A stretch of 64,000 nucleotides of DNA, taken from Ramlibacter sp. Lineage in GTDB: Bacteria; Pseudomonadota; Gammaproteobacteria; Burkholderiales; Burkholderiaceae_C. The notes below the pieces were generated by a model. The model saw nothing but the letters and a program-made list of their open reading frames with translations, was not told the DNA's origin and did no database searches. Shown here in pieces: positions 37,172 to 46,176 of the stretch. Position 1 is the stretch's first letter. Every line of letters starts with the position of its first letter. Position numbers and translations under genes: made by a program. The stretch covers positions 1 to 64,000 of the forward strand of contig JAGRPN010000416.1 in NCBI GenBank assembly GCA_019449555.1, in the 5' to 3' direction.

Positions 37172-38473
37172 TCAGCCCATCCTGGAAGGCAGCCACAACG
37201 CCAGCACCGGGAAGCTGATGAGGATGATCAGGCGCACGATGTCGGTGGCGACAAAGGGTAGCACTCCCTTGAAGATCGTGCTGAAGCTCACGTCGTGCAC
37301 GACGCTCTTGATCACGAACACGTTCATGCCCACCGGCGGATGGATCAGGCCGAGCTCGACCGTCATGACGATGATGATGCCGAACCAGATCGGATCGAAG
37401 CCCAGCTGCGTGATGATCGGGAAGATGATGGGCACCGTCAGGATGATCATCGCCATCGCATCCATCAGGCAGCCCAGCACCAGATACATCAGCATGATGA
37501 GCACGAGCACGCCGTAGGGGCCGATGCCCAGGCCGGCAAGGAAGCCCGCGAGTTTCTGCGGCGTCTGCGTGATGGTGAGGAAATAGCCGAACATCAGCGC
37601 GCCGATCAGCACCGTGAATACGGCCGCCGCGGTGCGGGTGGCGGACAGCAGCGCCTCCTTGATCTTGGCGCGATCGAGCCGGCCGCGCGCCAGGCCGAGC
37701 AGGAAAGCGCCGCTGGCGCCGACGCCGCCCGCCTCCGTGGGCGTGAAGAAGCCGCCGTACAGGCCGCCGATGACGAACAGGAACAGCACGAGCGGCGCCC
37801 ACACGTTCTTGAGGTCGGCGAGGCGCTCGCTCCAGGGCTTCGAAGCGCCGCGCGGCAGCCAGCGCGGCCGCACCTGCACGATGATGAAGATGGTGATGAC
37901 GTACAGCAGCATCGCGAACAGGCCCGGGATGATGCCGGCCATGAACAGCTTGCCGATGTCCTGCTGCGTGAGGATCGCATAGACCGCGAGCACGGTGGAC
38001 GGCGGCAACATCGCGCCGAGCGTGCCGCCGGCGGCGATGACCCCCGTGGAGAACGACTGCGGGTAGCCGAAGCGGCGCATCTCCGGATACGCCACGCCGG
38101 AAAACGTGGCGGCGGTGGCGACCGAGGAGCCGCAGATCGCCGCGAAGCCGCCGCAGGCGAGCACGGTGGCGACGCCCAGCCCGCCGCGCAGGTGGCCGAT
38201 CATCGAATTGGCCGCCTTGAACAGTTCGCGGCTGACGCCGGAGACCGACACCAGCGCCCCCATCAGCATGAACATCGGGATCACGCCGAACGTGTAGTCG
38301 GTGACGGTGCGCATCGAAGTCAAGCCGACCAGCTTCAGGGCAGGCCCGGCGCCGGCGATCCAGCTGTAGCCGGTGATGCCGACCAGGCCCATCGCCATGC
38401 CCACCGGCACGCGCAGCAGCATCAGCGCGAACAACGCCAGGAAGCCGATGACGGCGATGGTGTCAGTGCTCAA
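37172..38473 (-). CDS. TRAP transporter large permease (DctM family)
   Basis: Multi-TM; RGGLGVATVLACGGFAAICGSSVATAATF; GCLMDAMAMIILTVPIIFPI. Confidence 0.93.
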   Translation of the reverse strand: MSTDTIAVIGFLALFALMLLRVPVGMAMGLVGITGYSWIAGAGPALKLVGLTSMRTVTDYTFGVIPMFMLMGALVSVSGVSRELFKAANSMIGHLRGGLGVATVLACGGFAAICGSSVATAATFSGVAYPEMRRFGYPQSFSTGVIAAGGTLGAMLPPSTVLAVYAILTQQDIGKLFMAGIIPGLFAMLLYVITIFIIVQVRPRWLPRGASKPWSERLADLKNVWAPLVLFLFVIGGLYGGFFTPTEAGGVGASGAFLLGLARGRLDRAKIKEALLSATRTAAAVFTVLIGALMFGYFLTITQTPQKLAGFLAGLGIGPYGVLVLIMLMYLVLGCLMDAMAMIILTVPIIFPIITQLGFDPIWFGIIIVMTVELGLIHPPVGMNVFVIKSVVHDVSFSTIFKGVLPFVATDIVRLIILISFPVLALWLPSRMG

Positions 38474-39002
38474 GGGAGGCTTTCTCGATGTCCTGGACGG
38501 TGGGTTCGAAGTGGGCGTCGCGCAGGGAATCCGGGTTGAATACGAGCCGCCAGGTGCGCACGGCGATCAGCACCACGGCGCAAACGTCACCGGCCCAGGC
38601 GACGGCGTAGAACGGCCACGTGGGAATGTTCAGGTCGTACGTCAGCACGTGGTCGACGTAGGTCAGCCGCACCTTGTCGAACAGCATCATGGTCTGGACC
38701 GTGACGACGAACAGCAGCACGAGGGTGGCGAACACGTCGATCACACGCTTTTGCCGCACGCCGGCCGCGCCCCACAGCAGGTCCACCGTGATGTGGCCGC
38801 CGCGATAGCTCGTCGCCGCGATGCCCCAGAAGATCAGGATGCCCAGCAACATGCGGCCGAAGTCGTAGTAGTCGGGGATCGACGTGCTGAAGAACTTACG
38901 CAGCAGCACGTTGACGAAGATGTTCAGCGCCACGATGCCCACGAACATCGCGGCGAGCCATTCGATGGTGGCGATGAACTGGTCGGCGAAGCTCTTCTTC
39001 AT
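38463..39002 (-). CDS. TRAP transporter small permease (DctQ family)
   Basis: 4-TM protein; overlaps DctM start; GHITVDLLWG. Confidence 0.88.
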   Translation of the reverse strand: MKKSFADQFIATIEWLAAMFVGIVALNIFVNVLLRKFFSTSIPDYYDFGRMLLGILIFWGIAATSYRGGHITVDLLWGAAGVRQKRVIDVFATLVLLFVVTVQTMMLFDKVRLTYVDHVLTYDLNIPTWPFYAVAWAGDVCAVVLIAVRTWRLVFNPDSLRDAHFEPTVQDIEKASLEH

Positions 39003-39064
39003 GATGTGCGCGCGCTCGTTCGGGCCGGCCCTTGCGTAACCGGCGCGGCCCGATCAACGCCCGA

Positions 39065-40093
39065 TCAGAGCGCGGCCTTGTACTTGACGAGACTCGCCTT
39101 GAGCGAATCCATCACCGCCTTGGGATCCTGACCCGCCTTCTTCACGGTCTCGGCCCACTGCGCCTCGCCGCCGGCCGTGGCCTTGCGCCAGGCATTGACC
39201 TGGTCGGGCGTGAGCTTGTAGACCTCGTGGCCGGGGATCGCGGCCAGTTTCGCGTGTCCGCCGAACTCGAAATCGGCCCAAGGGCTGGCCACCTTCTCGG
39301 CCCATTCCGTGGTGCAGTGGTCGTCGATGACCTTCTTCTGCCCGGCCGACATGCTGTCGTACTTGGCCTTGTTCATCACCCAGACGAACGGCGTCACGTA
39401 CAGCGGCACGTCCATGTGGTAGCTCACCACCTTGTCGATGCCGAACAGCGGGATCGAGCCCCAGGGGAAGGTGATCGCATCGGCGACGCCGCGCTCGAGC
39501 ATGTCCCGCGCTTCCGGCGCGGACGACTGCACATTGGTGCCGCCCAACGACGTGACCATGTTGCCGATGGTGCTGGTGGCCGGGCGGATCTTCATGCCCT
39601 TGATGTCGGTGGGCGAGGTGATCTTCTTGCGCGCGTGGAAGGTTCCGGGATCGTGGACGAATGCGAAGCAGACTTTCACGTCCTTCATTTCCTGGGCCGC
39701 GTATTGCTTGTACCAGGCATCGATGGCGGCGGTGCCGCCCTTCGCGTTGGCGAACAGGAAGGGCAGCGACGCACCGGCGAAGATCGGGAAGCGGCCCGGC
39801 TGATAGCCCGGGTTCACGTAGGCGAAATCCGCGATCCCGTCGCGCGCCATGTCGTAGTGGTCGAACGCCTTGCCCAATTGCTCGGAGGGGAACAGCGTGG
39901 CGGTGATCGTGCCGTTCGATGCTTTCTTGATGTCGTCCGCCCAGGCCTGCAGGCTCGGGTTGAGCGGATGCTGCGCCGGCACCCAGCTGGAGAGCTTGAG
40001 CATGACGGGCTTGTCCTGGGCCTGGGCCAGCCCCGCGCTGAACGCGAATACGGCTGCCACGGCGATGGCCGTGTGCGTGAAGGTGGTGTTCAT
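39065..40093 (-). CDS. TRAP transporter substrate-binding protein (DctP family)
   Basis: Signal peptide; LKLSSWVPAQHPLNPSLQAWADDIKKASNGTI; FHARKKITSPTDIKGMKIR. Confidence 0.92.
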   Translation of the reverse strand: MNTTFTHTAIAVAAVFAFSAGLAQAQDKPVMLKLSSWVPAQHPLNPSLQAWADDIKKASNGTITATLFPSEQLGKAFDHYDMARDGIADFAYVNPGYQPGRFPIFAGASLPFLFANAKGGTAAIDAWYKQYAAQEMKDVKVCFAFVHDPGTFHARKKITSPTDIKGMKIRPATSTIGNMVTSLGGTNVQSSAPEARDMLERGVADAITFPWGSIPLFGIDKVVSYHMDVPLYVTPFVWVMNKAKYDSMSAGQKKVIDDHCTTEWAEKVASPWADFEFGGHAKLAAIPGHEVYKLTPDQVNAWRKATAGGEAQWAETVKKAGQDPKAVMDSLKASLVKYKAAL

Positions 40094-40153
40094 GGTCTCC
40101 TCTCGGTGTGGTGGGAACAGTTACTTTTTATAATTTTCCGGCGGGTACCGCCA

Positions 40154-41767
40154 TCAGGCTTTCCCTGGGGCGCCAGGGGGGCGGCGCATCCATCGGATCG
40201 GCTGCGCCTTCAGCGGGCGGGGCGGCGCGCCGTGACGCACCAGTGCCGCGTCCAGCGCCTGGCCGGCATCGTCCGCCAGCGCCGCATTGCGGGCGACCGC
40301 GATGGCTTCGGCCGCGCTGTCGGGCGATGGCCCGTGGGCCAGATGGTCCAGCACGTGCAACAGGTTTTCCTTGCCGCGCTCGTTGGTCGTGCCGTAGCCC
40401 TTGATCAGGCGGCCGCACAGCGCGATCTCGTGGCCCAGGCGCCAGTCGCGCCGGCTGCCCTCGATGACGGCCGCCAGCCATTTGGCGATCATGGCCTGTT
40501 CCTGGGCGTAGCGGCTGCCGCGCAAGCGCAGCCATTTCATCGCGGCAAGCAGGCGCAGCGCCAGCATGCCGCTGACGGAATGGGTCGCGATCTTCAGCGG
40601 CAGCGCCCAGGGCGCCTTGCCGCGCTGCACGCGGCGGCGGTCCCAGCGCAGCACACGCTGCGCGAGCGCCGGCGGCAACAGCGCCGCGAATTCGGGCGCG
40701 CCCGGCTTGAAATAGTCTTCGACTCGCAGCAGGTCGTCATCGCCCGCCTTGACTTCCTGCCGCACCCGCTGCCAGCGGCTGGCGCGGCTCTTGAGGTCCG
40801 ACACGCGCACGATGTCGTCGAACGCCATCCACAGCGCCAGCCAGCGCGCCATTTCGACCGTGATCGCGAAGGCGTGGCCGCCCTGCGGGTCGGCCGCGCG
40901 TTCCCCCGCCAATACCTCGTGCATGCGCTGCAGGTACAGCCGCGCATACGCTTCGTCCTGGTACTCGCGCGTGCGGGCGTGGCCGAGCGCGAGCATCTCG
41001 TGCGCCGGCGCGGGAAATCCGGCCGCGATTGCGCCGGGTAATGCTGTCCCCGTAGCTCCGCTGCCCACCATGTCTTCCGCAGCCGATGCATCGGTGGACA
41101 GCGAGGCTGCCCACCCTGCGGGCGACCGGGTCTGCACCATCTCGAAGCCGCGCGCGAAACCGCGCAGGCTGGCTTCGGCCGCCTTGCCGCCGCCGGCGCG
41201 CACCACGTTCTCGTAATCGGTGCGGTCGAACGGGAACAGCTCGGCGCCGGCGATCGCGCCCAGCATGACGGCGCTGACCACCGTGCCGGCCTCTTTCGCC
41301 AGTGCGTCCATGTCGAACACATGGTGCTCGCGGCTGAAGGCCTGCACGACCCGGAGCAGGTCGGCGCTGTCGGCGCGGCCGTCGGCGAGCTGCATGCGCT
41401 CCTGCGTGGTGAACGTGCGGGCCGAAGAGGTGATCACGGCAGTCCGCTCGGGCGCGCTCATGCCGCCGGCGATCTGGCGCACGGTCTCCAGCAGTTCCGA
41501 CGACACGATCGCGTCCAGCGCGCCGGGCACCGGACTCAGGCTGAAGACCGGGCGCTTGCCCTGCAGGCGGGCCAGCGGGACGGGGAAGACCTCGATGTAG
41601 TAGGTGGTCGCGCCGGTGCGCTGGGCGACGCCGGGGATCGACGTGCTCTGGCACGCGTAGCCCGCGTGGCGCGCCGCGTCCACCAGCCATTGGGTCAGCA
41701 CGCCGCCGCCTTCGCCGCCGAGCGCGCACACGAGAAGAGTGATCGGTTCTTTCAGTGAGTCGTTCAT
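40154..41767 (-). CDS. Indolepyruvate oxidoreductase beta-family protein with long C-terminal extension (DUF6537-like)
   Basis: LLVCALGGEGGGVLTQWLVDAARHAGYACQSTSIPGVAQRTGATTYYIE; ATG at 41767 overlaps upstream stop. Confidence 0.88.
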   Translation of the reverse strand: MNDSLKEPITLLVCALGGEGGGVLTQWLVDAARHAGYACQSTSIPGVAQRTGATTYYIEVFPVPLARLQGKRPVFSLSPVPGALDAIVSSELLETVRQIAGGMSAPERTAVITSSARTFTTQERMQLADGRADSADLLRVVQAFSREHHVFDMDALAKEAGTVVSAVMLGAIAGAELFPFDRTDYENVVRAGGGKAAEASLRGFARGFEMVQTRSPAGWAASLSTDASAAEDMVGSGATGTALPGAIAAGFPAPAHEMLALGHARTREYQDEAYARLYLQRMHEVLAGERAADPQGGHAFAITVEMARWLALWMAFDDIVRVSDLKSRASRWQRVRQEVKAGDDDLLRVEDYFKPGAPEFAALLPPALAQRVLRWDRRRVQRGKAPWALPLKIATHSVSGMLALRLLAAMKWLRLRGSRYAQEQAMIAKWLAAVIEGSRRDWRLGHEIALCGRLIKGYGTTNERGKENLLHVLDHLAHGPSPDSAAEAIAVARNAALADDAGQALDAALVRHGAPPRPLKAQPIRWMRRPPGAPGKA

Positions 41768-43983
41768 GCGGGTCGCAATCTCTTGACCAGGGCACCGCGC
41801 AAACCCTCGAACAGGCGCTCGTGCCATTTCGGGTTCTGGATCACCTCGGCGCGGTAGAACGAGGGGCACAGCGTGGCGGCGTGCGCGTTCTCGCCGCACA
41901 ACCCGCAGCCGACGCAGCCGTCGATCACGGTGGCCACCGGATCCACTTTCAGCGGGTCGGGGTTGTCCTTGAGCGTGAGCGTGGGGCAGCCGGAGAGGCG
42001 GATGCAGGCATGGTCGCCGTTGCACACGTCCTCGTCCACGCCGAACTTCACGCGCGCCACGCGCGCGCCTCGCTGCAGCAGGCTCGCGATCCACGGCTTG
42101 ACGCGGCGCTGGCGTTCGAGCTGGCATTCGCCTTCGGCCACGATCACCTTCAGCCCGTTGAAATCGCTGGTGAACGCCTCCTTGAGCGTCGCGCGCATCT
42201 TTTCCACATGGTAGGTGTGCACGGTGCGCAGCCATTGCACGCCCAGCCCGCGCAAGGTGGACTCGATCGTGGTGTTGGTGTGCGTCAGGCTCTGCATCTT
42301 GTCGTGCTTGTCACTAGGTGTACTGCGCTGCCCCCAGAGGGGTCTGTTTCGCCTGGGGAGCGGCCCGGCGGCGAAACCGGGGGTGGAGATCAGGTTCTGC
42401 GTGCCGGTCGCCGACGAATAGCCGTTCTTGAAAATCAGCAGCACGGCGTCGTCGGGGTTGAACAGGGCGCTTTGCACGCCCGTGAGCAGGCCGTTGTGCC
42501 AGAAGCCGCCGTCGCCCATGATCGACAGGGTGCGCCGCTGCATCACCGGCGACACGCCGGCGCGGCTGGCCAGGCTCATGCCGTAGCCGAGGATCGAATG
42601 GCCCATCGAGAACGGCTCGAACGTGCCGAAGGCGTGGCAGCCGATGTCGGCCGCGATGTGCACCGGGCCGACTTCCTGCTGCGCGAGCTTGAGCGCCGAG
42701 AACACGGGCCGCTCGGGGCAGCCGATGCAAAAGCTCGGAGGCCGGTTGGGCAGCGGCTGGGCCAATTGCGCGGCGACGGCTTCGCGGCGGGCGCGGTTGG
42801 CGGCGAGCCACTGCGTTGCCTTGCCCCCAGCCCCGCCCTCCCCCGGAAGGGGAGGGAGCAACGACGGATCGGCGAACGCCAGCAGTCCTTGCGCCAGCAC
42901 TTCCACGCTGTATTCGCCCGCCGAGGGCAGCAGGTCCTTGCCGTGCAATCGCGTCTGGATGTCGCGTCGCCGCAAGAGCGTGGCGATCTCCTGCTCGATG
43001 TATTCGGGCTGGCCTTCCTCGACGACCAGCACGGCGCGCTTGCCGGTGCAGAAATCCGCCACCTGTTCGGGCACCAGCGGACAGGTCACGTTGAGCACCA
43101 GCAGCGGGATCTCGCCGTCGCCGAACGCGTCGGCCAGGCCGAGCTGCTGCAGGCTGCGCACCAGCGCGTTGTACAGGCCGCCCTGCACGATGATGCCCAG
43201 GTCCTGCCGCCGGCCCGGCATCAATTCATTGAGATGGTTGTCGGCGATGTACCGGCGCGCGGCCGGGATGCGCTCGTCGCCTTTTCGCTTCTCGTGGCCG
43301 AACGTCACCGGCGGATGCGCGAGCTTGGCGTAATCGAAGGCGGCGGGCTCCTCCATCAGGGCGCGCGTGGAAATCGCCGGCGCCACGTTGTCCTTCGCCT
43401 CGAAGCTGCCGCGCACGTGGCAGGCGCGGATGCGCAGCTCCAGGATGCACGGCATGCTGGAAGCCTCCGACAGCCTGAAGCCTTCCTCGACCATGCGCAC
43501 CATCACGGCAAGGTCGGGCCGCGGGTCGAGCAGGCACATGCCGGACTTCAGTGCATACGCATGCGTGCGCTCCTGGATCACCGACGCGCCCTCGCCGTAA
43601 TCCTCGCCGACCACGATCAACGCGCCGCCTTTCACCCCCGGCGAGGACAGATTGGATAGCGCATCGGACGCCACGTTGGTGCCGACGATCGACTTCCACG
43701 TCACCGCGCCGCGCAGCGGGTAGTGGATCGACGCTCCCAGCATCGCGGCGGCCGACGCCTCGTTGGCGCAAGCCTCCACGTGCACGCCGAGCTCGTCCAT
43801 GTAAGGCTTGGCCTGGACCATCACGTCCAGCAGGTGCGACACCGGCGCGCCCTGGTAGCCGCCGACATACGCGACGCCCGACTGCAACAGGGCTTTCGTG
43901 ATCGCCAGGATGCCTTCGCCGTGGAAGGTCTGCCCCGCGCCGAGGCGCAATGACTGGATCTCGTGACTGAATGAAACTTCCAT
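41764..43983 (-). CDS. iorA: Indolepyruvate ferredoxin oxidoreductase alpha subunit
   Basis: TPP-domain motif IMGDGGFWHNGLLTGVQSA; Fe-S motifs CNGDHACIRLSGCP and CVGCGLCGENAHAATLCP. Confidence 0.9.
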   Translation of the reverse strand: MEVSFSHEIQSLRLGAGQTFHGEGILAITKALLQSGVAYVGGYQGAPVSHLLDVMVQAKPYMDELGVHVEACANEASAAAMLGASIHYPLRGAVTWKSIVGTNVASDALSNLSSPGVKGGALIVVGEDYGEGASVIQERTHAYALKSGMCLLDPRPDLAVMVRMVEEGFRLSEASSMPCILELRIRACHVRGSFEAKDNVAPAISTRALMEEPAAFDYAKLAHPPVTFGHEKRKGDERIPAARRYIADNHLNELMPGRRQDLGIIVQGGLYNALVRSLQQLGLADAFGDGEIPLLVLNVTCPLVPEQVADFCTGKRAVLVVEEGQPEYIEQEIATLLRRRDIQTRLHGKDLLPSAGEYSVEVLAQGLLAFADPSLLPPLPGEGGAGGKATQWLAANRARREAVAAQLAQPLPNRPPSFCIGCPERPVFSALKLAQQEVGPVHIAADIGCHAFGTFEPFSMGHSILGYGMSLASRAGVSPVMQRRTLSIMGDGGFWHNGLLTGVQSALFNPDDAVLLIFKNGYSSATGTQNLISTPGFAAGPLPRRNRPLWGQRSTPSDKHDKMQSLTHTNTTIESTLRGLGVQWLRTVHTYHVEKMRATLKEAFTSDFNGLKVIVAEGECQLERQRRVKPWIASLLQRGARVARVKFGVDEDVCNGDHACIRLSGCPTLTLKDNPDPLKVDPVATVIDGCVGCGLCGENAHAATLCPSFYRAEVIQNPKWHERLFEGLRGALVKRLRPA
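42332..42385. repeat. Repeat-like palindromic insertion inside iorA (element 1)
   Basis: CCCCAG..CTGGGG and CCCGG..CCGGG hairpins; encodes the low-complexity segment AAGPLPRRNRPLWGQR in an otherwise conserved protein. Confidence 0.5.
42836..42856. repeat. Perfect 8-bp-arm palindrome inside iorA (element 2)
   Basis: CCCTCCCC-cggaa-GGGGAGGG; encodes LPPLPGEGGAGG. Confidence 0.6.
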
Positions 43984-44200
43984 GGGGCGCGATCCGGCGG
44001 CGGGAGCTTAAGTGGGAGGCGCAGTGTCGGGCAAAGCCGCGTGCGCGGCAATGCAGCTCACGCACTATCTGACATGCACTGCAGGCATAACCACTGCCCG
44101 GCTGCTTCTGCTGAACTAGGGATTGTTCTATGTTCCTCGCCGAAGCGCGGCTGATCTACTGCGGGCCGGCAAATCAATTAAATGCCGCAAGGAGAGGAAC

Positions 44201-45472
44201 ATGTTCATGCAATCCATTTTCCGCGCGCGTGCCGGGTGGGCGCGCCCGGCGCTGGCGATCGCATGCGCGGCCGCACTCGCTGCATCGGCCGTTCACGCGC
44301 AGCTCAAGAGTTACGACTCGACCAAGAAGGAATTCTGGGAAAAGCCGCCGGAGGACTGGTTCCTGGGCGACGAAACCGCAGCCCAGAAAGGGCTGGCGCC
44401 GCCGGCCAACCCCGCATTGCCCGCGTCCATGGAGGATTTGCAGAAGAACCTCAAGGCCATCAAGCTGCCCAAGGGCTTCAAGATCGACGTCTATGCGCAG
44501 GGCGTGAACAGCGCGCGGCAGATGGCGTGGGGCGACAAGGGCACGCTGTTCGTCGGCGCGTTCAGCGTCGGCAACGTCTATGCCGTCGTCGACAAGGACG
44601 GCAAGAAGGAAGTCAAGACGATCCTGAGCGGATTGAAGATGCCAACGGGCCTTGCGTTCCGCGACGGCGCGTTGTATGTCGTCGACATCGACAAAATCCT
44701 GAAATACGAGAACGCCGAGGCCAGCCTCGACAAGATGCCCGAAGCCAAGGTGGTTTACAACGACATGCCTCCTTACGTGGCCCACGGCTGGAAGTACCTG
44801 ACGTTCGACAAGCAGGGGCGCCTGTACGTGCCGCTCGGGCCGCCCTGCAATATCTGCCTGCCGCCGGCCGGGCTGTCGCAGGTGCGCCGCGTCAATCCCA
44901 GCACGGGTGAGGCCGAAATCATGGCGATCGGCGTTCGCAACAGCGTGGGCGGCGACATCGATCCGCGCACCGGCGACTACTGGTTCACCGAGAACGCCCG
45001 CGACTGGGTCAGCGACGACATGCCGAGCGACAAGCTCAACCGCATCGCCAGGCAGGGCGCGCACTACGGCTATCCGTACTGCCACCAGGGCAACATGCTC
45101 GATCCCAAGTACGGCAAGGGCTACAAGTGCTCCGACTTCACTCCGCCGGTGCTCAACCTCGGCGCGCACGTGGCGCCGCTGGGAATGAAGTTCTATACCG
45201 GCTCGCAGTTCCCGGCTGCATTCAAGAACAACATCTTCATCGCCGAGCACGGCTCCTGGAACCGCCACAAGTACCAGGGTGCGCGCATCACGCGCGTGGT
45301 GACCGACCCGCAGGGCAGGAAGGTCAAGCAGGAAGTGTTCGCTTCCGGCTGGATCAGCGGCGACCAGAGCTACACCGGGCGGCCGGCCGACGTCCTCGTG
45401 GCGCGCGACGGCTCGCTGCTGGTGGCCGATGACTGGGCCGGCGCGATCTACCGCATCAGCTACGGCAAATAG
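44201..45472 (+). CDS. PQQ-dependent sugar dehydrogenase (L-sorbosone dehydrogenase-like)
   Basis: LPKGFKIDVYAQGVNSARQMAWGDKGTLFVG...; NRIARQGAHYGYPYCHQG; IFIAEHGSWNRHKYQGARI. Confidence 0.9.
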   Translation: MFMQSIFRARAGWARPALAIACAAALAASAVHAQLKSYDSTKKEFWEKPPEDWFLGDETAAQKGLAPPANPALPASMEDLQKNLKAIKLPKGFKIDVYAQGVNSARQMAWGDKGTLFVGAFSVGNVYAVVDKDGKKEVKTILSGLKMPTGLAFRDGALYVVDIDKILKYENAEASLDKMPEAKVVYNDMPPYVAHGWKYLTFDKQGRLYVPLGPPCNICLPPAGLSQVRRVNPSTGEAEIMAIGVRNSVGGDIDPRTGDYWFTENARDWVSDDMPSDKLNRIARQGAHYGYPYCHQGNMLDPKYGKGYKCSDFTPPVLNLGAHVAPLGMKFYTGSQFPAAFKNNIFIAEHGSWNRHKYQGARITRVVTDPQGRKVKQEVFASGWISGDQSYTGRPADVLVARDGSLLVADDWAGAIYRISYGK

Positions 45473-45495
45473 CCTTCCATCCAGGCTCGCCTGCA

Positions 45496-45530
45496 CGGCC
45501 CGCCGTGACGGCGGGCCTTTTTGTTTTTCT
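45496..45530 (+). terminator. Rho-independent terminator
   Basis: GGCCCGCCGTGACGGCGGGCCTTTTTGTTTTT. Confidence 0.9.
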
Positions 45531-45536
45531 CACGTC

Positions 45537-46130
45537 ATGATGACCTGCATGAAATTCATTGCGATCTGTGCTGCCGTGTGGGTGAGCGGCGTTGCCGTGG
45601 CGGCCGACATCGTGGCGGGGGCGGCCAAGGCCCAGGCCTGCCTGGCCTGCCACGGGGCGGGCGGCATCTCGCAGACGCCGGAGACGCCGTCGTTGGCGGG
45701 GCAGCCCGATGGCTTCCTGCAGTGGCAACTCGTTTACTTCCGCACCGGCACGCGCAAGAGCCCTGTCATGCAGCCGGTGTCCGCCGCGCTCAAGGACGAT
45801 GACATCCGCGACCTCGCGGCCTACTTCGCCGCCCAGCCGCCGCCACGCGCCGGCAGCCCCGCCAACGCCGGCGACCCCTTGGCGGCGGCCGGCCGCAAGG
45901 TGGTCCAGGGCAACCGCTGCACCGCCTGCCACAAGGACGATTTTTCCGGGACCCAGGCGACGCCGCGCATCGCCGCCCAGCGCGAGGACTACCTGCTCAA
46001 GGCCTTGCGCGACTTCAAGGCCGGCCGGCGCACCGGCGGCGGCGTGGCCGCGATGGCCGATGTCGTCTATCCTCTGGCGGACGACGACCTGCGCGCGCTG
46101 GCACGGTTTCTCGCTCAGTTCGCTTCGTGA
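45537..46130 (+). CDS. Di-heme c-type cytochrome (c4-like)
   Basis: CLACHGAGG and CTACHKDDF motifs; signal peptide. Confidence 0.88.
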   Translation: MMTCMKFIAICAAVWVSGVAVAADIVAGAAKAQACLACHGAGGISQTPETPSLAGQPDGFLQWQLVYFRTGTRKSPVMQPVSAALKDDDIRDLAAYFAAQPPPRAGSPANAGDPLAAAGRKVVQGNRCTACHKDDFSGTQATPRIAAQREDYLLKALRDFKAGRRTGGGVAAMADVVYPLADDDLRALARFLAQFAS

Positions 46131-46176
46131 AGCTGCGCGCATCGCCCGGACCGGGCCGGCGTGCGCTCACTGCGGA

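Noticed and set aside
39032-41041. 669-aa plus-strand ORF
   Set aside because: Antisense to DctP and the IOR beta subunit.
46094-46110. TGGCACGG considered as a third sigma-54 promoter
   Set aside because: No GC at the -12 spacing (CTCGCT instead) and it lies inside a coding sequence.
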